Positions 44,799 to 55,700 of a DNA stretch of 64,000 nt are shown here, in pieces (position 1 is the first letter of the stretch; each line of letters starts with the position of its first letter). The notes below the pieces were generated by a model. The model did not search any database. It was not told where the DNA came from and saw only the letters and a list, made by a program, of their open reading frames with translations. This DNA is from Nelumbo lutea (Eukaryota; Streptophyta; Magnoliopsida; Proteales; Nelumbonaceae). Where the stretch lies: the NCBI GenBank assembly GCA_022828595.1, contig JAKGHH010000004.1:52471422-52535421 (forward strand), read 5' to 3'. A program made the translations under genes and the position numbers.

Positions 44799-46619
44799 TG
44801 TTAGACAGTTTTGTATGCCCTTAGCTCCAATCAGTTTTGATGTGCTTTTGATATGTAGTGTAAATAAATAAAGTACATGTTTGATTCATGTTATGTGGTA
44901 TGCTTATGTTTAAGACCCTAAAACTAGACACTTAATGAGACTCGTGTTAGTTTTAAATGTTCGCAGCCGTTGGATAAGTCTGGGGAGATTTATCCTATCA
45001 AGGCTAACACTGGTGTGCTGCCAAATGTTGGGGTGACTTGTCTCAGTCGCCAGGGTAAGACCCAAGGCACATGCAGTGTAGGATTACTTGAATCCTTGAA
45101 TCGGACCAGATTTACAGTATTGCCCTGGACCTTGGAGATTGATGGGCAAAACTGGAAAGCTACACCTGACCCCTAGACTCGATTATTATACGACACTAGG
45201 TGTTAGATTGGACTGTCTTTGATATGCCAATCAGTGAGATCCTTAGCGGGGGACAAAACCTAGGTATATTGAAACAGTCTGAGAATTCATCTGAGTGGGT
45301 GATCATAGTGACAAGATCAACCCCTTTGTCGGATAAGGGTAATGATCAGGGATGCACTCTCTCTAATGGAAACCAAACAGCCGGCAATTTATTTCAATTG
45401 TTGGAATTTGTTTTTGCAAATTTATATATATGATATATACTTATATACGGTTTCAAAATGTTTGCAAATGGTTTTAATTCCCGGGATCCGTGTGAGTAGA
45501 GAGTGCAGCACTGTTCCTTGCAGCCGAGGGAGAGGTCATCTGTTGTCGGGCAGTGTTTGATCATTATGGGCTAAGAGGTTAAGTGTAAGGCCATTTAGGG
45601 TAATACCTGATGGGCTAATCTTGCATCTGCCCACAGTCCCTAGGTTTTATAAGATGGCTTGGCCCAAGGACCACTTAGTGTAAGTGTTGGGCCCATAGAG
45701 TCAATGTGATGGGCTCAAGGGGTTCACTGGGCTTTCCAATGAATTTGGCTAGGCCTTGTAACAAAGGTTGGGCCGAATGTATGTGGCTGATGTGTAGATC
45801 AAAGAAGCTCAACTGGGCAGCAGTTTGGAAACTTATTGAGCACTATTTTCTTATTGGGCCTAAAAGTCCATTTTGACCTGGGCTGATATGATCACCCACT
45901 TAAGGGGCGAATCTGTAGATAGGATTAAGATTAACCTCCTGATAAGATCAAGAGTGGATTGATCTAATCTGCAGATAGGATTAAGATTATCCCCTATCCA
46001 AATACAGATTTGGATTGGGATGACTCCTAATGGGATTAGGATGTTTCTTAATCACTAAGAAATGAGGAAACCCTAATCTAGAATTACAAGAATTCAACCT
46101 AGGGTTTTTTAGTCAACTCGTTTGCAATTGAAATCTGCATCCACGCCATTTCTAGCCTTAGGAACTCCTCCAGTCGCCGCTACCTTACTGCTTGGTTTGA
46201 ACTCCATTGAAGGGAGGATCAAGAAGCTTGTTCTTGATATCAGTCTTTGCTGATAGACTGGTTTGGTTCGGTGCTCTAAGCCTCCAACGGATTCTTGTGA
46301 AGAGTTCGGTACGTGGGACTTACACTATTGGTTCTGCCCCACCATTGCAGTGTCATCTTCAGCGGGAGCAGATCTTGGATCTTTCTTTGGGCGTGAACAC
46401 CGACGTTGGAAGATCTTGATTCTCTTTATCAGGTATAACCCTTTCCTTTGTTCTTGGTTCAAATCTGGTCTGGTTTGGTTCAAGTAGGATCCTTGAATCT
46501 TGATTCTAAAATTAGGGAATACGATTCCCGATTGGAAAAAAGGTAGGAAATTTTTGAAATTCGCTTACCCATTCCGCAACCTTTTTGGCGTCCATACGGT
46601 GGATCCTACCATTCTTTCA
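44799..46619 (+). repeat. Copia-F 5' LTR
   Basis: The 1821-bp LTR reads TGTTAGACAG...ATTCTTTCA, followed by one spacer base and the primer site. AATAAA signals (for example at 44866-44872) lie near its start. It includes the ~460 bp (about 45412-45870) that the 3' LTR lacks. Confidence 0.93.
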
Positions 46620-46620
46620 C

Positions 46621-46633
46621 TGGTATCAGAGCC
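46621..46633 (+). other. Copia-F primer-binding site
   Basis: TGGTATCAGAGCC is a perfect initiator-Met tRNA type site, one base after the LTR. Confidence 0.93.
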
Positions 46634-48378
46634 ACAGGTTCGAATCTTGAACCAAGAGATCAGATTTGAACCTACGCAATTCGGTAGAAGCTGTTCTATC
46701 CGGGTATTGCGCAAATTGTAGTTTTGTTTCAAGAAATTGTTTCTTGTATGGGCGATTAATCTGAAATTTAATTTAGAACTGTTCTTATTTTATTTTTGAC
46801 TTGATGGAATGTTTGTACATGGAGTTCGAAGATCAGTTTTGGCGCAGAATGTTTGCGCACCTGTTATTTGCAGTTTCTATTCATTTTGGTTTGTAAAATA
46901 TTTTTTTTTTATTTTTCTAGACTGAATGTATAGGATTCATCAAGAATGTAATTAATTAATAGAAATAGAATTTCTATTTTTTTATTTTCTTGATTGAGAA
47001 ACCGGTGGTGCTGGAGATTTGCAGATGAAGAGTTCACTATCTGCGTTTTTGCAGTTTGGGAAACTGCAACCCTAGTTACTAACCTCTGTTTTGCAGGTCG
47101 TACGAACAGTCCATATCTATTTTGATTGTCAAAATTTTGGAATTTTAATTTCAGATCTTTCATTGAATTGTTTCTTGAATTAAAAATTGGTTTTGGACCA
47201 TTTCGGACCAGATTGGACCAAAACTGTTTGGACCGAATCTAGGGTTCGAAAGGGGCTGTATTCAGTCCTATTATTTCCCACTTTCAAGTCTGAAATCAAT
47301 TTTAAATTGGAAGAACCAATTCGGCCCAACCTGTAAAGCCCAGTTTTAAGGGGTTAAAACTACAAAAGCCTAGTTTTACATAAAAGCTATATGGGCCAAA
47401 CTACTAACTGCAATTCAGCCCATATACCTTGATGATATTAATTGTTAATGTTGTGGTTTATAAATGGGCTGTTTAATGGGTTTTACAGTATGTGATTGAT
47501 TGGATCAATTCTTCCATATCATGCGATGTGTGGATGTAGGATGTGTTACGACCATGGGCCATAAGCACTTGGCCCATGATGATTCATTAGTGGCTCTTGC
47601 GCACACCATGGCTAAATGCACATCATTGCCATGGTGTCCCTTACGGTCATTGGATGACCCCTTTCTATCATGGTGGGCCCCACAACCCGAAAAAGGAACG
47701 CGTGCGGAAACCCTAGCTGAATTGGGCCACCATAAATCTAACTTTATGAAAGTCAGTGGGAACCACTCTAGTTTGACCTAATTTCACTAGGGCATAATTT
47801 TTGTTTCCTCCAGCAAATATGAGTGCGTGTGATAGGGAGATCCATATGATGGACTCTCTAAAGGCCTTTCGTCATTAGCACGATGATGGGTCCTTTAGTA
47901 ATGAGGAAACACATCATAAAATTGGGTTATCCATTTGCTGTTGGATCTGTTAGAGTGTTTCATAAGATGATAGGGGCATCATAGACCGATGTGGGAGGGG
48001 CTTCACCAAAAAATGGGAACTCTCTCACGGTATCTTGGCGTAACTTGAATATGATGGGTGAGCACTCACTGGACAGAAAGGTTTACCTGAAAATGGCTTT
48101 GAACCTTGTCTGACAGAGGCCAAAGGGAAACTCATATGATGAGTGGATATGATCTATTATAGAAAGGTGGTGGGGTTATGCAGCTGAAACAGTTGGCCTA
48201 CACACCCTATGTGATTTCTCGCATTTCCAGAGACATTTCACCATCTCCCTCACTGAGATAGGAGGGAAATCTCAGAGATGAACAAATGGAAATGGAATGT
48301 AGATTAAAAGCCATATCTATGTAGGCAACATGAATCAAACTAAGGTTGTGGACTAATGTTTTGCTATTTTATCAGAAA
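46634..48378 (+). repeat. Copia-F untranslated leader with hairpins
   Basis: About 1.75 kb lies between primer site and gag with no supported ORF. Two adjacent perfect inverted repeats occur: CATGGGCC/GGCCCATG (47553-47560 and 47571-47578, 10-base loop) and ACACCATGG/CCATGGTGT (47603-47611 and 47629-47637, 17-base loop). Both recur at matching places in Copia-A and Copia-M. Such structures in this position could serve RNA dimerisation or packaging; that is inference. Confidence 0.8.
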
Positions 48379-49170
48379 ATAGAAAATGGACAATTTGCTA
48401 AGTTGCTTGACGACAACAAGCTTAAGGGCCCAAACTATGCTGACTGGTATAGAAACTTATGCTAGTCTTGACTTCAGAAAAATTAGATAAAGTGGCTAAG
48501 AATCCTGCACCGGATCATCTAGGAGACAGGGCTTCAGAAGCCAACAGGAAGGAAAACCAAGAATGGGAGGAGAAAAACTCCTTAGCCCATTGCTATATCA
48601 TAACCTCTTTAGATAATCCGATACAGAGGCAGTTTGATCAGATCAAACTCGCCAAAGACATATTGGATAGTTTAAAAACTATGTGCGAAGAGTAGAACCA
48701 TTCTACTCGCCAAAAGGTCCTGAAACAGTTCATGACCGCGCAGATGACCAAGGGGCAGCAAGTTCATGACCATTGTCTTCGAATGATGGGTTACATTAAT
48801 GAGATAGAGGCCCTTGGGTCTGGGCTAGATCTGGTCACACAGATAGATGCCATTCTTAACTCCTTGCCTCCGTCCTTCAATCCATTTATAATGAACAACA
48901 ATATGAACAAGCTGAATGTTAGCGTTCAAGAGCTTAGTAATATGTTGCAACGAGCCAAGGAACTGATTAGAAAGGATGAGCCGATAGCCCTGCTTGTTGA
49001 AGCTGGAAAATCTGGCAAGAAGAGGAGGACAAAGAGGAAACCCCAGAAAAAGGCCACTAAGTCTAAGAAACAAAAGAAAGACAAGGCATCCGATGCCTGT
49101 CACTTCTGCAAGCAGGCCGGCCACTAGAAAATGAACTGTCCTGCCTACCTGGAATCTAAAAAAGGTACTT
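48379..49170 (+). pseudogene. Copia-F gag
   Basis: The start codon aligned with the Copia-M ATG (11659) is ATA here (48379-48381). A one-base deletion near 48458 shifts the frame right after KGPNYADWYRNL. The body is open at 48459-48695, ending in TAG (48693-48695) where Copia-M has CAG, and again at 48732-49127. It encodes VTQIDAILNSLPPSFN, a Lys-rich tail and the zinc knuckle CHFCKQAGH. The Trp of the knuckle is TAG (49125-49127), TGG in Copia-M. It would have formed the particle shell. Confidence 0.9.
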
Positions 49171-49189
49171 TCGAAACTTGTGTCATTGA

Positions 49190-49560
49190 GACTAATTTGT
49201 TAGTCACTTTTGTGTCCTGGTGTGTTGACTCCGGGGCTTCAACTCATGCGTGTAATTCACTGCAAAGTTTCAAAGTAAGCAAAAGGTTGAGTGAAGAGGA
49301 AGTGACGCTTTTCTTAGGAACGACTGCTTGTTGCAGCTACAACAATTGGAACCATAGAACTACTTTTTAGAGAAGGAATTCTTGTACTTAAAGATTGTCT
49401 TTATGTATAGAACTTAAGAAGAAATTTGGTTTCTATTTCTAAACTGTGCACTGATGGATATACTATTTATTTTAGTAATATGATTATTGTTAAAGGGAAC
49501 AATAAATTCATCACATTAGGGGAACTGGAGAACGTTCTCTATGTTCTAAGAAAAGGACTC
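49190..49560 (+). pseudogene. Copia-F protease
   Basis: WCVDSGASTHACNSL carries an intact DSG active site (GAC 49227-49229). Two bases are missing near 49325 relative to Copia-A, which shifts the frame. TAG in CLYV-stop-NLRRNL follows (about 49407). Compared with Copia-A, about 53 bases are deleted between YVL (49543) and the GAG-pre-integrase region. Confidence 0.88.
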
Positions 49561-50488
49561 ATGATATAGTTAGTCCCACGTGCCTGTGGCATTACCGACT
49601 TGGCCATATCGGTATTGACTGAATCACAAGACTGGTAAAGGATGGTCCTTTGGATTTTCTAACCGTAGAAGATCTTCCCACTTGTGAGCCTTGCCTCCGA
49701 GGCAAGATGACAAAATGGCCATTTAACGGTAAGCCTAAAAGAAGTACAAGCACACTTGACCTTATACATACTGATGTATGTGGTCCCCTGAGTGTTAGGA
49801 CTCATAACCAACATGTGTATTTTATCACCTTCATCGATGATTACTCACAATATGGTTATGTGTACCTAATGAGATAGAAGTCCGAATCCTTTGAAAAGTT
49901 CAAGGAGTTCAAACAAGAAATCGAGAAACAGTTAGGGAGAGAAATTAAGGCCCTTCAATCAGATCGAGGTGGCGAGTATCTCTCTGATGAATTCAAGGAC
50001 TACTTGAAGGCCAACAGGATAATATCACAGTTAACTCCTCCTGCAACACCACAGCTTAACGTGTTTCAAAGAGGAGGAATAGGACATTGTTGGACATGGT
50101 CTTGTCACTTCTCACACGCTCGGAATTACCCACATCCTTTTGGGCATATGCATTAGAGACTGCTATCTACGTGCTGAATTGGGTTCCAACCAAATTGGTT
50201 CCGAAAACTCCATACGAACTTTGGACCAGAAAGAAACCAAGTGTCAGACACTTGAAGATTTGGGGTTGTCCTACGCACGTTAAAAGAACGAGTGCGGACA
50301 AGTTGGAATCCAAGACCTGTCGTTGCCTATTTATAGGATACCCAAAGGATTCGGCGGGTTATCTTTTCTATGGCCCAAGTGAGCAAAAAGTGTTCTGCAG
50401 TCGAAATGCCCAGTTCTTAGAGATAGATTATATCTTGGACACCCATCGTCAAGAAGTAGTTCTTGATGAGAGAGCTCAGGAGCAGTGA
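49561..50488 (+). pseudogene. Copia-F integrase
   Basis: The zinc domain LWHYRLGHIGID (stop TGA at about 49619) and CEPCLRGKMTK leads to the core: ITFIDDYSQYG with the first catalytic Asp (GAT 49836-49838) intact, a TAG at about 49875, QSDRGGEYLSDEF with the second Asp, then a one-base loss near 50060 so that the Glu block falls out of frame. The C-terminal region is open at 50087-50488 (FWAYALETAIYVL, HLKIWGCPTHVKR). A one-base deletion in the DEESSG block ends it. Confidence 0.9.
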
Positions 50489-51375
50489 GAGATGTCCCAC
50501 AAGTTCTAGGTAGTGACCAACCTAGAAGATCCACCCAGGTATCCAGGCCACCAGTCCGTTATGGTTATGACCAGGATAGTTACTTGGTGGAAGCCTTGAC
50601 TAGTAAGGAGGATCCCGTGACTTACGCGGAAGCTATGTTGGACATAGATTCCCAGAAGTGGGTGGAGGCCATGAGAGCTGAGATGGATTCAATGGAGGCC
50701 AATGGAGTTTGAACTCTAGTAGATCCGCCCTCCAGGGTAAAAGCAATTGGTTGCAAATGGATCTATAAGAGGAAGAAGGGCCCTGATGGCAAGATTGAGA
50801 CCTACAAAGCTCGTTTGATGGCGAAAGGGTATACTCAGAGAGAAGGCATCGACTATGAAGAAACCTTTTCGCCCGTGGCCATGCTTAAATCCATTAGGAT
50901 CCTGCTAGCTGTACCAGCATACCATGACTATGAGATTTGGCAAATGGATGTCAAAACCGCATTCCTGAATGGAGATCTTAGTGAAGATATCTACATGCAG
51001 CAGCCGCAAGGCTTCATTGCTGGTAGTCAGGAACACATGGTATGTAAATTTAATAGATCAATATATGGACTTAAGTAGGCTTCTAGGAGTTGGAACATCC
51101 GTTTTGACTCTGTCGTCAAATTGTTTGACTTTGAGCAGAATCCGAATGAGCCCTATGTTTATAGGAAGTCCAATGGGGATAAGGTCACCTTTTTGGTGTT
51201 GTATGTGGATGATATCCTACTCATTGGGAATGATGTAGGAATGTTGACTTCGGTCAAGGTGTGGCTTTCGCAGCAATTCTCCATGAAAGATCTTGGAGAA
51301 GCCTCCTATATACTAGGTCTTCTACTCTATAGAGATAGATCGAAGTGGATAATTGGATTATCCTAGGCTGCTTAC
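50489..51375 (+). pseudogene. Copia-F reverse transcriptase
   Basis: A linker with RRSTQVSRPPVRYGYD leads to RT: KWVEAMRAEMDSMEANGV then TGA where Copia-M has TGG. After this KWIYKRKKGPDGK, ETFSPVAMLKS, MDVKTAFLNGDLSEDIYM and SIYGLK are followed by TAG 51076-51078 (CAG in Copia-A). The catalytic YVDDILLIGND is intact at about 51203-51235, and LSQQFSMKDLGEASYILG follows. The frame closes with TAG at 51364-51366. Only single stops separate these open stretches. Confidence 0.92.
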
Positions 51376-52188
51376 ATTGACAAAATTGTCAAAAGGTACA
51401 GAATGGAGAACTCCAAGAAAGGAAACATTCCTTTTAGGCACGGAGTCACTCTCTCTAAGAAGATGTCTCTCAAGACTTCTGAGGAGATTGAGGGCATGAA
51501 AGACGTTCCCTATGCCTCAGCCATAGGGAGCATCATGTATGCCATGCTGTGCACTTGCCCTAACATTGCTTAGTTGGTGAGTGTGGTAAGCAGGTTCCAG
51601 GCCAACCCAGGGTAGGAGCATTGGACTGCTGTGAAGAACATACTCAAATAGCTTCGAATGACAAAAGAGTTTTGTTTGATATTCGATGGTAGTCCACTGC
51701 AAATTCTAGGGTATACTGAAGCCGATTTCCAGTCAGATCCAGATGATAGAAATTCTACATCTGGGTATGTTTTCACGATAGGATCGTGTGCTGTTTGCTG
51801 GAAAAGCAGCAAACAGGGGTCCACGGTAGACTCCACAACCAAAACCGAGTACATTGCCACAAGTGAAGCTGCCAAGAAAACTGTGTGGATGAAGAAGTTC
51901 GTTCACGAATTAGGAGTGGTTCCATCCAGCACATCACTCATCACGTTGTTGTGTGACAACAATGGAGCGATCACCCATGCTAAAGAGCCTTGGGTCCACT
52001 CGAAGTCAAAGCACATCGAGAGGAAGTACCATGTACTGTGGGATATCGTTAGTAGAGGGGACGTCTTGATTCAGAAGGTAGCATCAGTGGATAATGTGGT
52101 AGACCCATTAACTAAGCCACTCACACAGAAGGTGTTTGAGAAACACGTGGAAAGTATGGGACTCCGGCTTGTACTAGATTGGACCTAA
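51376..52188 (+). pseudogene. Copia-F RNase H
   Basis: The RT tail (VPYASAIGSIMYAML) contains TAGs at about 51571, 51613 and 51648. RNase H is open from 51658 to 52188: GYTEADFQSDPDDR (first Asp of GYTDAD replaced by Glu), STTKTEYIATSEAA, LLCDNNGAITHAKEP, HIERKYHVLWDI and NVVDPLTKPLTQK. It ends MGLRLVLDWT with TAA, 14 bases before the LTR. It is the reference for mapping the Copia-M inversion breakpoint (52063/52072). Confidence 0.92.
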
Positions 52189-52189
52189 G

Positions 52190-52202
52190 TGCAAGTGGGA
52201 GC
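52190..52202 (+). other. Copia-F polypurine tract
   Basis: The purine-rich GCAAGTGGGAGC lies directly before the 3' LTR start at 52203. The same tract precedes the LTR of Copia-B (reversed, 3634-3645). Confidence 0.75.
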
Positions 52203-53598
52203 TGTTAGACAGTTTTGTATGCCCTTAGCTCCAATCAATTTTGATGTACTTTTGATATTTAGTGTAAATAAATAAAGTACATGTTTGATTCATGTTGTGT
52301 GGTATGCTTCTGTGTAAGACCCTAAAACTGGACACTTAATGAGACTCGTGTTAGTTTTAAATGTTCACAATCGTTGGATAAGTCTGGGGAGATTTATCCT
52401 GCCAAGGCTGACACTGGTGTGCTGCCAAATGTTGGGGTTGCTTGTTTCAGCCGCAAGGGTAAGACTCAAGGCACACGCAGTGTAGAATTACTTGAATCCT
52501 TGAACCAAACCAAATTTATAGTATTGCCCTAGACCTTGGAGATTGATGGGCAAAACTGAAAAGTTACACCTGACCCCTAGACTCGATTATGATACTACAC
52601 TAGGTGTCAGATTGGGCTATCTTTGATATGCCAATCAGTGAGATCCTTAGTAGTGGTCAAAACCTGGGTATGTTGGAACAGTCTGAGAATTCATCTGAGT
52701 GGGTGATCATAGTGATAGGATCAGCCCCTTTGTAGGACAAAGGTAATGATCGGGGATGCACTCTCTCTGATGGAAACCAAACTGCCGGCAGTTGATTTCA
52801 ATCATTGGAATCACAAAGAAAGGAGTTGACCTTGGTTGATATGATCACCCACTTAAGGAGTGAATCTTCAGTTGGATTAAGATTAACCTCCTGATAAGAT
52901 CAGGAGTGGGCTGATCTAATCTGTAGATAAGATTAAGATTATCCCCTATCCAAATACATATTTGGATTAGGATGACTCCTAATGGAATTAGGAGGTTTCT
53001 TAATCACAAAGAAAGGAGGAAACCCTAATCTAGAATTACAAGAATTCGACCTAGGGTTTTGCAGTTAACTCTTCTGCAATCTGAGATAGGATCTCACCTT
53101 CCCTAAGATGAAATCTGCATCCATGCCACTTTCAGCCTTAGGAACTCCTCCAGCCGCCGCTGCCTTACTGCTTGGTTCGAACTCCTTTGAAGGGAGGATC
53201 AAGAAGCTTGTTCTTGATATCAGTCTTTGCTGAAAGACTGATTTGGTTCGGTGCTCTAAGCTTCCAACGGATTCTTGTGAAGAGTTCGGTACGTGGGACG
53301 TACACTGTTGGTTCTGCCCCACCATCACTATGTCATCTTTAGCAGGAGCAAATCTTGGATCTTTCTTTTGGCGTGAACACCTACGTTGGGAGATCTTGAT
53401 TCTCTGTATCAGGTATAACCCTCCCCTTTGTTCTTGGTTCAGATCTGATCTGTTTGGTTCAAGTAGGATCCTTGAATCCTGATTCTAAAATCAGGGAATA
53501 CGACTTCCAATTGGAAGAAAGATAGGAAATTTTTTAAATTTTCACACCCATTCCACAACCTTTTTGGCATCCATACGATGGATCCTACAATTCTTTCA
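52203..53598 (+). repeat. Copia-F 3' LTR with internal deletion
   Basis: The LTR is 1396 bp. It matches the 5' LTR except that about 460 bp (45412-45870) are replaced at 52809-52825 by aatcacaaagaaaggag, which is a copy of 53002-53018 in the same LTR. It ends TTCTTTCA followed by ttctc. Confidence 0.92.
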
Positions 53599-53603
53599 TT
53601 CTC

Positions 53604-54093
53604 TCCTCTCTACCTACTCACCTCGGTGCCAATCACGGTGTGAAGGCGACCTGCCTCTATGCTCAGGGCGTCTTTCATTATGTGAAGCTGGGGGTCAGCC
53701 GATGGTGGAGGCAGCTGATGCTAGTTTACCCACTAGATGGGTTGCACAACCTGGTTCTGCTAGACTAGAGGAACTGGCTGATTAGTTGGTGGTGGCGGTT
53801 GCTAGTTCTAATGTGCCATTGCTTCTATTGTTGCATCCCATGTTGCCTATCATACAGTTTGTACCATTTCATCTCTAGCTTGGACTCGGAGGGTCATGTC
53901 CTTCACAATCTGCACCAGACTGTTGAACTCTTAATGAGTAACCCCCTTGGGCGCCTCTAGAGACGAGGTATGCCGAGAGTGCTCCAGTGTAGTCTCAACA
54001 GAGAATGGAGAGAGGTCCGATGAGTGTGTCTTTATGTTTGAGACATGCCGATAGAGGAAATTTTCTTGGGGAGATGGCTTTTTGTCACTAATT
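53604..54093 (-). pseudogene. Gypsy-H 5' untranslated region and gag start
   Basis: Minus-strand sequence lies between the primer site (54094-54111) and the gag body at 44170-44793, split by Copia-F. The N-terminal gag region is Gln/Pro-rich and broken by stops; I cannot fix the start codon. Sequence continuity across the ttctc duplication shows that both sides belong to one element. Confidence 0.6.
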
Positions 54094-54111
54094 CCCACAG
54101 ACGGTGCCAAT
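54094..54111 (-). other. Gypsy-H primer-binding site
   Basis: ATTGGCACCGTCTGTGGG on the minus strand adjoins an LTR that ends GATGGCATCA. It is the same type as in Gypsy-G (20451-20468). Confidence 0.82.
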
Positions 54112-55000
54112 TGATGCCATCAAAAAATGCTTAAGTCCCTGGCGTAGCTAGGGCATGTCCTACAAGGAGGAAAACAAGGTCAGAAGGCCCGGGGTGATAT
54201 CTTGGGCTGGTAACATAACTCCGACAGTCAAGTCAATTATGCCAAGTTGTCCAAAGGGTAGTTGGATATTCAGTGAGTCATAAAGTATGAATTAAATGCT
54301 AACCTGCCCCTTATATAGGATTTGGGATGCCTATTAGAGTATGTACGTGTCAAACAAATGTTGGACACTTGTTGTAGCTTAAGACACTTAGAGCTTGCTC
54401 TGCCTTGGTGGAGTTCGGGTAGGACACTTGGGGCTTTGTCAAGACACCTGTTACTTGAGCTCGATCACATAGTTCTCAGCTCGGACATCTGTGGCCTGAT
54501 CCGGGCTAACTGGTATCCTGTCAAGACACCTAGAACCCAACCCGAGCACCTGGAGCTTAATCAGGGCTACCTGTTAGGCCACCAGTAGCATGCATTGGCC
54601 ACCTGGTGCATAGCTGTGACATGTTGTGGTGATCTATCCTTTATGTTTCCAATGTATGAAGTGGGCCCGAGACTGGCTACCTGGCATGCTTACCTTACAT
54701 GGTGACAGTCTTGTTGCATGTGCTGCCAGATGGTTGCTCGATGGACAAGTGTTGGAGTATGGAACTCTCTTGGAAGGGAGCTTGTCTCACTAATAAGGGA
54801 GGAGCTTCTCTCGACAGGGAGGTCTCCTCTCAGAGGTCAGAATTTCCTGTATGAGTTGAACTGAGAAGCCCAAGGTGGTTTTATACATTGCCGGGGCAAC
54901 TCTTATCCTTTGAGGTGACGGCAAGATTATGAGCTCCGAGCTGAAGGCAAAGTTGCAAATCCACCTAAGCATGCCACATGTTCGGTAGTTCAGAGGTTAG
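54112..55000 (-). repeat. Gypsy-H 5' LTR (outer border uncertain)
   Basis: The inner border at 54112 is set by the primer site. A TATA box TATATAA (54311-54317 reversed) lies about 200 bases from the inner end. Short GACAC(C/T)TG repeats occur at 54350-54600. I cannot find the outer TG end; 55000 is an estimate. Confidence 0.6.
54311..54317 (-). promoter_or_regulatory. TATA box of Gypsy-H LTR
   Basis: CCTATATAAGG on the minus strand lies at a suitable distance from the LTR end and in the transcription sense of Gypsy-H. Confidence 0.55.
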
Positions 55001-55004
55001 ATTT

Positions 55005-55700
55005 ACTCTCATCAAAGAATAAGGAAGTGCTGGCGAATATCTTAGTCCTAGCCTGAGTTGATGACAAGTTGTTATAGAGACAATATAACTAGTGGTACAA
55101 CATCCCGAGTATGACAAGTGCTGGAGGTAAGCACACACTAATTAACAACTATAGGAATTTCCATAGGGAAGAGACTAGAGCAAATGGCATATATCGATTG
55201 GTCCTCAAAAACATAACGGAACATCTAGAAAGATATCAAGGTTGGAAATGCATAGGGATACTATAGCCTAGACCTCTAATCCAAACTTTTTGGTCAGCCA
55301 AGTCAGCCTCGTTAGAATGTGGGTGACAACCCCACATCCAATAGATGAAACATACAAAGTTGGGTTTCTTGCCCCCCGACCCTTCAGGATGATGTCATTC
55401 ATGGATTGACTAAGAAGATTATTTAGAAAGGCCTTTATTTGCTTCTCATCATTGTTCGAAGTAATGAGAAAGGGGTTCGTAGCTCCCCTGAGAGGCAAAA
55501 CTAATGAGCTAGGAGATGTCCTTGAGGGTTATGGTGACCTCCCTGTGAGATAAAAGCAAAGTATGGGATTCTTTGCTTTAATGAGCAACTAGGGCATTGA
55601 GCATCCTCAATTCCTGTCCTACGGCTAACACAGGTGAATAACGTAGAGCCTCAAGAATGCCATCATAAGAAAGGGTTGGTTTCTAGGGCATGGGTAGATT
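55005..55700 (-). pseudogene. Plant-mobile-domain (PMD-like) ORF remnant
   Basis: On the minus strand, codons at about 55500-55675 read LSYDGILEALRYSPVL, ELRMLNALVAH, a stop, then ESHTLLLSHREVTITLKDI. This is the W-x-x-E-[ST]-H-T-F...GE-x-TITL-x-D pattern of the plant mobile domain (aminotransferase-like family). After a stop and a frame change, LPLRGATNPFLITSNNDEK continues at 55268-55498. The domain occurs in host genes and in several plant transposons. Its position between Gypsy remnants suggests a transposon origin, but this is not proved. It is not functional. Confidence 0.55.

Larger units (their letters stand above)
44799..53598 (+). mobile_element. Copia-F, complete but inactive element, 8.8 kb
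   Basis: The element is flanked by the perfect 5-bp duplication ttctc (44794-44798 and 53599-53603). It has two LTRs, primer site, leader, gag, protease, integrase, RT, RNase H and polypurine tract, all forward. LTRs are unequal: 1821 bp (5') and 1396 bp (3'), because of a deletion in the 3' LTR. By eye the aligned LTR starts differ at roughly one base in twenty. It serves as the reference for the other copies. Stops and frameshifts in each gene make it non-autonomous. Confidence 0.95.
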
